Positions 58,227 to 64,000 of a DNA stretch of 64,000 bases are shown one piece after another (position 1 is the first letter of the stretch; every line of letters starts with the position of its first letter). Origin of the DNA: Clostridiales bacterium (lineage in GTDB: Bacteria; Bacillota; Clostridia; Saccharofermentanales; Saccharofermentanaceae); assembly GCA_017617995.1 (NCBI GenBank), contig JAFZVE010000038.1:62001-126000 (forward strand). Direction: 5' to 3'. The position numbers and the translations under genes are program-made. The notes under the pieces are model-generated. The model did no database searches and had not been told where the DNA came from. It worked only from the letters and a program-made list of their open reading frames with translations.

Positions 58227-59222
58227 ATGGACAATACAGCAGGTACAAACGGAAATCAGGTGATTTCCAGCATTATCGAAAATGTGGGAAAGGTCATCGT
58301 TGGGAAGGATAAGCAGATTGAACTTCTCATGGTCGCCCTTCTTACCAGCGGACATGTGCTCCTCGAGGACGTTCCCGGAACCGGAAAGACCAAGACGGCC
58401 CGAGCACTAGCTCAATCGCTTTCTCTGGACTTTAAGCGTGTCCAGTTCACGATCGACCTTCTCCCTTCCGATCTGACGGGTATCCACTATTTCGATAGAA
58501 AAGCTGACCAGTTCGTCTTCCGTAAGGGCCCGATCTTCACCAATATCCTTCTGGCCGACGAGATCAACCGCGCCACAGCCAGAACCCAGTCGGCACTTCT
58601 GGAGTGTATGGAAGAAAAGCAGGTCACCGTAGACGGGCAGACCAGCAAGCTCCCGCCTCCGTTCCTCGTCATCGCGACGCAGAACCCGATTGAATCCCAG
58701 GGCACCTTCCCGCTCCCGGAAGCCCAGCTGGATCGTTTCCTCATGATGCTGTCCATGGACTATCCGTCCCATGAAGAAAGTATCGCTATCCTGAAGCGCT
58801 ATGATACCGAAGACCCGCTTACTGATCTCGCATCCGTGGCCGATGCCTCTTCGCTGCTTGCCATGCAGAAAGAAGCCAGAAAGATCTTCGTTTCCGATCT
58901 TCTTTTCGACTATGCCACTTCTATTGTTGATGCTACGCGTCATACATCGGAGATCCGTGTCGGGGCCAGCCCCCGAGCCCTTCTTGCCTTCGTCGCAGCA
59001 GCCAAGGCACTGGCATATCTTCGCGGCCGCGATCACTGCGTTCCGGAAGATTTCAAAGAACTGGCTGTACCGGTCCTGTCGCATCGTCTGTCCATGCAGT
59101 CGTCCGGTGTTTCTTCCCGAAATGCCGACGGTACATTCATGAGTCAGCACGACTATGCTGCATCTGTCCTAAACAACATCCTGGACTCGGTTCCCTGCCC
59201 GACGGAGGATTTTGACTCTTAA
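58227..59222 (+). CDS. MoxR-family AAA+ ATPase (copy 1)
   Basis: A 331-residue AAA_3 ATPase; MoxR proteins act as chaperones that activate or assemble protein complexes, often with partner proteins encoded next to them. Walker A EDVPGTGKTKTA (residues ~47-58), the IDLLPSDLTGIHYFD helix-2 insert, Walker B LLADEINRA, sensor 1 IATQNPIESQG, PEAQLDRF, and the C-terminal lid with VGASPRALLAF. CGGAGG precedes the ATG. It overlaps the DUF58 gene by one base (TAATG). Nearly identical to the second copy at 61707 up to residue ~190, and clearly diverged after that. Confidence 0.95.
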   Translation: MDNTAGTNGNQVISSIIENVGKVIVGKDKQIELLMVALLTSGHVLLEDVPGTGKTKTARALAQSLSLDFKRVQFTIDLLPSDLTGIHYFDRKADQFVFRKGPIFTNILLADEINRATARTQSALLECMEEKQVTVDGQTSKLPPPFLVIATQNPIESQGTFPLPEAQLDRFLMMLSMDYPSHEESIAILKRYDTEDPLTDLASVADASSLLAMQKEARKIFVSDLLFDYATSIVDATRHTSEIRVGASPRALLAFVAAAKALAYLRGRDHCVPEDFKELAVPVLSHRLSMQSSGVSSRNADGTFMSQHDYAASVLNNILDSVPCPTEDFDS

Positions 59223-60352
59223 TGGCGCTTCTGTTCTTTCTGATCCTGCTGGCCATAATGGCTGTTGTCGAACTCTTCATCTACCGCATTCACGCCCTGG
59301 ATGAGGTGAGTCTGGATGTGCATTTCTCCACCGATCTGGCCCAGTTCGGTGAGGTCATCGAGGTCGTGGAGATTGCGAAGAACAATAAGCGCCTGCCGCT
59401 TCCTTTTCTGCTTCTCAAGTTTGAATCCCCCGTCTCTCTCCGATTTCTGGACATGACGAACACCACCAAGTCCGACCTTCTTTATCGAGAAGATCTGCTC
59501 ACCATGAAGGCCTTCTCCAGCCATACCCGCCGGATCAAGGCCCAGTGTATCAAGCGCGGATACTACTCCTTCTTCCGTGTAAATATCTCGACTTCCGATA
59601 TTCTCCTTATCGAGAAGCTCTCCAAGGAATTCGACAAGTCCTCAAACATCACGATTCTGCCGGAAGTGATCGATATAGGCGAACTTCGCTCCCTGATGAC
59701 CATCACCTTCAGTGATGTACAGCAGCGGCGGACACTTCTTACAGACCCCTTCGCTTTTTCCGGGATCCGGGAATACCAGGTCTGGGATCCGATGAAGTCC
59801 ATCAACTGGACGGCCACCGCCCGATCGGGAGACTTTATGGTCAACCAGAACGCCTCGACCTCTATGAAGCAGGTGACCGTTTTTCTCAATCTGGAATTCT
59901 ATAACCGGAAGAAAACGGATTCTCTTCTGGAGAAGTCCATCAGTCTCGCTTATTCCTATATGCTGCATCTATGTGAATCCGGGATCCCCTGCGCCCTTTA
60001 CACCAACGGCAAAGATATCCTTACGGGTCTTCCTGTCTCCATAGAAGCCTCTTCCAACCTGGCCGATATGCCCCGTCGCGGCGAGAAACTGGCACGAATC
60101 GACTTAAATCAGGAAGTTCTTCCGTTTGCCGATATTCTGGAGACGCATATCGCGCATACCCGCTCCGATGATTATACGGTCATCATTTCCCCGAGATTTG
60201 ATCTTTCTTTCCAGGAAAGACTGATCGATATTCTGCCCCTCCGGCCTTCCCTTCTCTGGGTAATGCCCTGTTACCGCCTCTTCCCGAAGATCGACGTCGA
60301 AAATATGCTGGTAAGCAAATACTACAGATGGGAGGCTTCCGGCAATGAGTGA
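59222..60352 (+). CDS. DUF58 protein (copy 1)
   Basis: A 376-residue protein with one N-terminal membrane helix (LLFFLILLAIMAVVELFIY), a beta-rich domain (VVEIAKNNKRLPLPFLLLKF) and the DUF58 signature FSGIREYQVWDPMKSINWTATARSGDFMVNQ (~residues 182-212). A von Willebrand A-like fold follows, ending with a loss of clear MIDAS motif (VFLNLEFY in place of DxSxS). DUF58 proteins are near-constant partners of MoxR ATPases. Its end overlaps the membrane-protein gene by 8 bp. Confidence 0.9.
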   Translation: MALLFFLILLAIMAVVELFIYRIHALDEVSLDVHFSTDLAQFGEVIEVVEIAKNNKRLPLPFLLLKFESPVSLRFLDMTNTTKSDLLYREDLLTMKAFSSHTRRIKAQCIKRGYYSFFRVNISTSDILLIEKLSKEFDKSSNITILPEVIDIGELRSLMTITFSDVQQRRTLLTDPFAFSGIREYQVWDPMKSINWTATARSGDFMVNQNASTSMKQVTVFLNLEFYNRKKTDSLLEKSISLAYSYMLHLCESGIPCALYTNGKDILTGLPVSIEASSNLADMPRRGEKLARIDLNQEVLPFADILETHIAHTRSDDYTVIISPRFDLSFQERLIDILPLRPSLLWVMPCYRLFPKIDVENMLVSKYYRWEASGNE

Positions 60353-61547
60353 GAAGAAATCCCGTTTTGTATCCTACCAACTGATTACCGATCTTTTCGC
60401 GTCCCTGATCTTCGCTTTTTCGGTCCTGACCTTAGTGCGCATGGCCGTGCTCTACGAGGGAGTTATCGATTTACGGTACCGGCATCTGTTCTCGGTCGTC
60501 ATTCTGGCGGAGATCTTCGTCTTCGTCCGGCGTCTGCGCATCAAGCTGATCCCTATGGTCCTGTTGCATATACTCCCGATAGCGGGGTATCTGTTTGCCA
60601 TGTATGGAATTCTTACGTTGGAAGGAAGAAGGGGCATCCCGTCAAGCCTCATCTATCTGGGCTTCATGGCGACGCTGAATCTGATCTACTCCATGTTCTG
60701 GCGTTTCAAGCTTACCTCGATTTCCTCCGTTACCCATGACTTATTTGTCGCCTCTATGGCTCTGCATCTGATACTTGTCATCATCAGCAGGGGCTCACTC
60801 CGCCAATCCGTCATGCTGAATGTGTTTCTGATCGTGTGTGCGTACCTCATTGCCAGACAGCTATATACCTTTGACACCAAGTACTACCACAACACGCAGT
60901 CCGGTACGCAAGCCGTCAAGCAGGCCAAGCAGCAGAATTACTTGACCATCTTTTTCATCTCCGGCGGTATTGTGCTGGCACTTCTGCTCCTCACCACGAT
61001 TCCGATCAGCTCGATCACCTCTTCCCTGCGCTCCATATTTGTCATGATCGGAAGATTCTTCAGCCGGGTCCTGCCTGAAGAAAGCGAATTCGAGGAGGAA
61101 ACGATGGAATATCCAGAGTCTTCAGAAGGAGGAGGAGGGGAGCCGGTCTTCGTCCAGATCCTCTTCGTACTGTTCTCCGTCGTGATCGTTGTGGCTTTCC
61201 TCATAGCGATCTTCAAGGCCTTCTGCATGTTCGTCCAAAAGTTTCATATGGAAGGTCCCCCGGATATATCCAAAGGCGAAGAAGATGCGGTCGTAGACAT
61301 CATTGAGGAGATCTTCGAGGAGGAAGAATCCCATTCTTCCGAGAAAGATTTCGGCGAAGGCTATGAGCGGGAGATCCGCAAGAAGTACTATAAGACTGTG
61401 CAGAAGGCAATTCGTTCCGGCACCAGAATCGATCCCTCCTATACCCCGGAGCAGATCGAGACGGCCCTGAAAGAAAATGGAGAGCCATCCATCTCTGAAC
61501 TGACCTCTCAGTATGAATCGGTCCGGTACAGTCAGAAGAAAGAGTAA
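60345..61547 (+). CDS. Multi-pass membrane protein with DUF4129-like tail (copy 1)
   Basis: A 400-residue protein with about seven N-terminal hydrophobic segments, a short charged loop (~240-262, EESEFEEETMEYPESSEGGGG), another helix, and a cytoplasmic C-terminal tail. The segment REIRKKYYKTVQKAIRSGTRIDPSYTPEQIETAL matches the DUF4129 pattern (YR..l..l...G......TP.E). The layout is that of TgpA-type proteins that close MoxR-DUF58 operons, but the external transglutaminase domain is missing. It probably forms the membrane component acted on by the MoxR/DUF58 pair. Confidence 0.7.
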   Translation: MSEKKSRFVSYQLITDLFASLIFAFSVLTLVRMAVLYEGVIDLRYRHLFSVVILAEIFVFVRRLRIKLIPMVLLHILPIAGYLFAMYGILTLEGRRGIPSSLIYLGFMATLNLIYSMFWRFKLTSISSVTHDLFVASMALHLILVIISRGSLRQSVMLNVFLIVCAYLIARQLYTFDTKYYHNTQSGTQAVKQAKQQNYLTIFFISGGIVLALLLLTTIPISSITSSLRSIFVMIGRFFSRVLPEESEFEEETMEYPESSEGGGGEPVFVQILFVLFSVVIVVAFLIAIFKAFCMFVQKFHMEGPPDISKGEEDAVVDIIEEIFEEEESHSSEKDFGEGYEREIRKKYYKTVQKAIRSGTRIDPSYTPEQIETALKENGEPSISELTSQYESVRYSQKKE

Positions 61548-61566
61548 AGACTACGCCACCGCAGGG

Positions 61567-61580
61567 TGTCAACTGACAAA
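61567..61580. promoter_or_regulatory. Palindrome TGTCAACTGACA (copy 2)
   Basis: TGTCAACTGACAAA, identical over 14 bp to 57927-57940. There is no divergent gene or matching reverse -10 here, so its conservation needs another explanation (common descent or a regulator site). Confidence 0.7.
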
Positions 61581-61601
61581 GCCGGCAATATAAGGTATAA
61601 T
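61573..61601 (+). promoter_or_regulatory. SigA-type promoter of the second MoxR-DUF58 operon
   Basis: CTGACA (61573-61578), 17-bp spacer, TATAAT (61596-61601), the same spacing as copy 1. Leader of ~100 nt to moxR. Confidence 0.75.
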
Positions 61602-61706
61602 TAGATGATGATTGGATTTCTACCACTGATCCTACCATCTTGAAACTCTCGGCATACTTCAGGACTCGATTTTCCTTAAGGCAACAGTGCTTTTGCGGAG
61701 GTAATT

Positions 61707-62699
61707 ATGTCAGCTTCTGAACAGACAGCCAACGGTTCTGTCGCATCTTCGATCATCAACAATGTAAATCAGGTCATCGTCGGAAAGGACAAGCAGATCA
61801 AGCTTCTCATGGTCGCCCTTCTTACCGGCGGTCACGTACTTCTCGAAGACGTTCCCGGCACCGGAAAGACCAAGACGGCTCGGGCACTGGCCCAGTCACT
61901 TTCTCTGGACTTTAAGCGCGTCCAGTTCACGATCGACCTTCTCCCTTCGGACCTGACCGGCATCCACTATTTCGACAGAAAAGCCGATCAGTTCGTCTTC
62001 CGTGAGGGCCCGATATTCACGAATATCCTCCTGGCCGACGAGATCAACCGGGCAACTGCCAGAACGCAGTCCGCACTTCTCGAGTGTATGGAAGAAAAGC
62101 AGGTCACCGTAGACGGGCAGACTCGAAAGCTCCCGCCTCCGTTCCTTGTCATCGCGACCCAGAACCCGATCGAGTCCCAGGGCACCTTCCCGCTCCCGGA
62201 AGCCCAGCTCGACCGTTTTCTCATGATGCTGTCCATGAATTATCCGACGCACGATGAGAGCATCGCGATCCTCAAGCGCTTCGCCAAGGCAGATCCTCTC
62301 GTCACGCTTGAATCCGTCGCCACTCCGGAAGATATCCTCTCTATGCAGAAGGATTCTTCCGAAGTATTCGTCGCGGATTGCGTATATGATTATGCGACAT
62401 CCGTAGTAGAAGCCACGAGAACATCTCCGGAAGTACGCATCGGCGCAAGTCCACGTGCTCTTCTGGCCCTGGTCTCCGCATCAAGAGCACTCGCCCTTCT
62501 TTCCGGACGTTCTTTCGTGACACCGGATGATATCAAGGAGCTTGCTGTTCCGGTACTTGCCCATCGACTTTCGATGCATGCCGCCGGGGCCGTTTCCAAA
62601 GACGGCTCCTTCCAGACACAGCATGACCACGCTGCCTCTGTGATCCAATCCATTATAAATACTGTTGCCTGCCCTACTGAAGATTTTACTAACAAATGA
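61707..62699 (+). CDS. MoxR-family AAA+ ATPase (copy 2)
   Basis: A 330-residue paralogue of the ATPase at 58227, with the same Walker A (VPGTGKTKTA), Walker B (LLADEINRA), sensor 1 (ATQNPIESQG) and Arg-finger region. Between residues ~25 and ~190 only about eight substitutions are seen; the C-terminal lid differs widely (for example FAKADPLVTLESVATPEDIL). Differences lie in the parts likely to contact partners. GCGGAGG precedes the ATG. It overlaps the next gene by 4 bp. Confidence 0.95.
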   Translation: MSASEQTANGSVASSIINNVNQVIVGKDKQIKLLMVALLTGGHVLLEDVPGTGKTKTARALAQSLSLDFKRVQFTIDLLPSDLTGIHYFDRKADQFVFREGPIFTNILLADEINRATARTQSALLECMEEKQVTVDGQTRKLPPPFLVIATQNPIESQGTFPLPEAQLDRFLMMLSMNYPTHDESIAILKRFAKADPLVTLESVATPEDILSMQKDSSEVFVADCVYDYATSVVEATRTSPEVRIGASPRALLALVSASRALALLSGRSFVTPDDIKELAVPVLAHRLSMHAAGAVSKDGSFQTQHDHAASVIQSIINTVACPTEDFTNK

Positions 62700-63829
62700 A
62701 ACTGGTCGTTTTTCTAGCATTACTGGCTGTTTTTGCCATCGCCGAACTGATTCTCTATCGCAAGCATGCACTGGATCATCTGTCACTGCACGTGTCTTTT
62801 TCTCAGCCGGTCGCCCAGTACGGAGAAGTGATCGAAGTGATCGAGGTCGCCGAGAACAATAAGCGTCTTCCTCTTCCCTTCGTCCTCCTAAAATTCGAGT
62901 CTCCGGTCTCGCTGAAGTTTCTGGATATGACGAACTCTTCCCTGTCCGATCTTATCTATAGGGAAGATATGCTCACCATGAAGCCGTTCTCGCGTCACAC
63001 CAGAAAAATCAAGGTCAAGTGTTCAAGACGCGGCTATTATTCGTTTGTCCGTGTAAACCTGACCACTTCCGATATGCTCCTTACCGAAAAGATCACGAAG
63101 ACCTTCGAAAACGATGCCAACATCACGATCCTTCCGGAACGGATCCACACGCCGGAGATGCGGACACTCCTTTCCATCACCTTCAGTGACATTCTCCAGA
63201 GAAGGACTCTTCTGACAGACCCTTTCTCCTTCTCCGGGATCCGTGAATATCAGCCATGGGATCCTATGCGGTCCATCAACTGGACAGCCACGGCCAGGGC
63301 CGGCGATTTCATGGTCAACCAGAATACATCCACCTCGACCAGACAGGTATCGATCTTTCTGAATCTCGAGTTCTACGACATGAGAGAATCCGTCATACTG
63401 CTGGAAAAAGCGATCAGTCTTGCCTACTCGTACTCCTGCGAACTAAGTGAAGCCGGGATCCCTTCCCAGCTATTCACCAACGGCAGAGATGCCGTGACCG
63501 GAGCGACCGTCATTGATCCGACCACCTCGGAAGACCATGACATTCTGAGGCGTGGTCTGGCACTGGCACGTATTGACTTAGGTGCCGGTGTTATCCCCTT
63601 CAACGATCTAATCTGTGAGTTCCTCCAGAAAACCGGTGCCAATGACTATATCGTGGTTATCTCGCCGAAGAGCGAAGGCACTTTCCGCCCGGTGATCAAG
63701 AGCCTCAAGAAGAATCGTCCATCACTTCTTTGGATCATGCCCTGCTTCTCTACGATGCCGAATATCAAGCTGGAGTCGGAGCTGTTTTCCAGTTACATGC
63801 GATGGGAGGTAAAAGGAAATGACCGATAA
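62696..63829 (+). CDS. DUF58 protein (copy 2)
   Basis: A 377-residue paralogue of the protein at 59222. N-terminal membrane helix KLVVFLALLAVFAIAELILY; VIEVAENNKRLPLPFVLLKFESPVSLKFLDMTNSS; and the DUF58 signature FSGIREYQPWDPMRSINWTATARAGDFMVNQ. The N-terminal half is highly similar to copy 1; the C-terminal third is much less so. It ends inside the following membrane-protein gene (11-bp overlap). Confidence 0.9.
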   Translation: MKLVVFLALLAVFAIAELILYRKHALDHLSLHVSFSQPVAQYGEVIEVIEVAENNKRLPLPFVLLKFESPVSLKFLDMTNSSLSDLIYREDMLTMKPFSRHTRKIKVKCSRRGYYSFVRVNLTTSDMLLTEKITKTFENDANITILPERIHTPEMRTLLSITFSDILQRRTLLTDPFSFSGIREYQPWDPMRSINWTATARAGDFMVNQNTSTSTRQVSIFLNLEFYDMRESVILLEKAISLAYSYSCELSEAGIPSQLFTNGRDAVTGATVIDPTTSEDHDILRRGLALARIDLGAGVIPFNDLICEFLQKTGANDYIVVISPKSEGTFRPVIKSLKKNRPSLLWIMPCFSTMPNIKLESELFSSYMRWEVKGNDR

Positions 63830-64000
63830 GAAAACTGCCCCCCGCTTTGTATCCGATCATCTGGCCGTCGACATCCTGCTGTCCCTCTTACACTGCGTCA
63901 CCATGATCTCCATTGAAGTAGTGGGTATGGAATACTTTGGTATCGATAACATTACCTACACGAATCTTCTGGCCACAAGTATCATGTGCATCGCATTTGT
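63819..64000 (+). CDS. Membrane protein (copy 2), 5' part; runs off the window
   Basis: The ATG at 63819, with GGGAGG 13 nt upstream, opens a frame of 60 codons that continues past the right edge. The start MTDKK, the RFVS segment and a hydrophobic stretch (DILLSLLHCVTMISIEVVG) match the position and layout of the 400-residue membrane protein of copy 1 (MSEKK...RFVS), but with much lower identity than the ATPases or DUF58 proteins show. Confidence 0.7.
   Translation, partial: MTDKKTAPRFVSDHLAVDILLSLLHCVTMISIEVVGMEYFGIDNITYTNLLATSIMCIAF

Noticed and set aside
58227..62699. The repeated moxR region as an assembly duplication
   Set aside because: The copies differ throughout, have different flanks and leaders, and diverge strongly in the downstream genes, so they are real paralogues.

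Overview
This is a gene-dense chromosomal segment (about 60 protein genes, one tRNA) of moderate GC content. It most likely comes from an anaerobic, probably spore-forming member of the Clostridia (Bacillota). The main reasons are a spore photoproduct lyase gene, the Bacillota-type cluster tmk-darA-holB-ricT-trmN6-rsmI, strong AGGAGG-type ribosome binding sites, SigA-like promoters of the form TTGACA-17-TATAAT, and a 2[4Fe-4S] ferredoxin. Nothing in the window fixes the family or genus. No prophage, insertion sequence, CRISPR array or rRNA operon was found.

Layout. 1-4.2 kb, forward: nucleosidase, spore photoproduct lyase, zinc-ribbon membrane protein, a TP/PE-repeat lipoprotein and an SDR oxidoreductase. 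4.3-7.8 kb, reverse: rho with a very large disordered insertion and a structured leader, then a lone mreB/mbl. 8-12.5 kb: TraX-like membrane protein, a zinc-ribbon/DUF4190-like protein and leuS. 12.7-20.6 kb, reverse: a PAS-GGDEF-EAL protein with a degenerate GGDEF site, rsmI, trmN6, ferredoxin, ricT, holB, darA, tmk and an Asn/Gly/Arg-rich low-complexity protein. 20.7-26.5 kb, reverse: folK-folB-folP-folE, an AraC regulator and a cytoplasmic sialate-O-acetylesterase-like protein that has lost its catalytic residues. 26.7-31.9 kb: XRE, AraC and DeoR regulators, an alpha/beta hydrolase, tRNA-Gln(CUG), a family-4 UDG, an Smr protein and an rsuA-type pseudouridine synthase that looks leaderless.

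31.9-35.7 kb, reverse: an envelope-glycan operon (two family-2 glycosyltransferases, UDP-galactopyranose mutase and a membrane-anchored J-like protein), whose predicted start site lies in a perfect 17-bp palindrome. 35.8-39.8 kb, reverse: an MglBAC/ChvE-type sugar ABC transporter. 39.9-46.6 kb, reverse: ppk1 and ppx/gppA (overlapping), and leuB-leuD-leuC. 46.8-49.6 kb, forward: a small zinc-ribbon protein, an ABC-F ATPase and a hypothetical. 49.7-57.8 kb, reverse: polysaccharide deacetylase, class II aldolase, a membrane protein, valS, an AMP-forming acyl-CoA synthetase and its XRE-cupin regulator.

58.1-64 kb, forward: two tandem copies (period about 3.48 kb) of a three-gene operon, MoxR AAA+ ATPase, DUF58 protein and multi-pass membrane protein. 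Both copies are driven by promoters sharing the same 14-bp sequence. The first copy also has a 23-codon hydrophobic microprotein in its leader. The second copy runs off the right edge.

The most noteworthy items are the duplicated MoxR-DUF58 operons with their shared promoter palindrome and leader microprotein, the inactivated esterase-like protein, the disordered Rho insertion with alternative leader hairpins, an 80-nt imperfect palindrome downstream of mreB, and several operator-like palindromes at predicted promoters. All functional calls come from reading motifs by eye; no database search was run.
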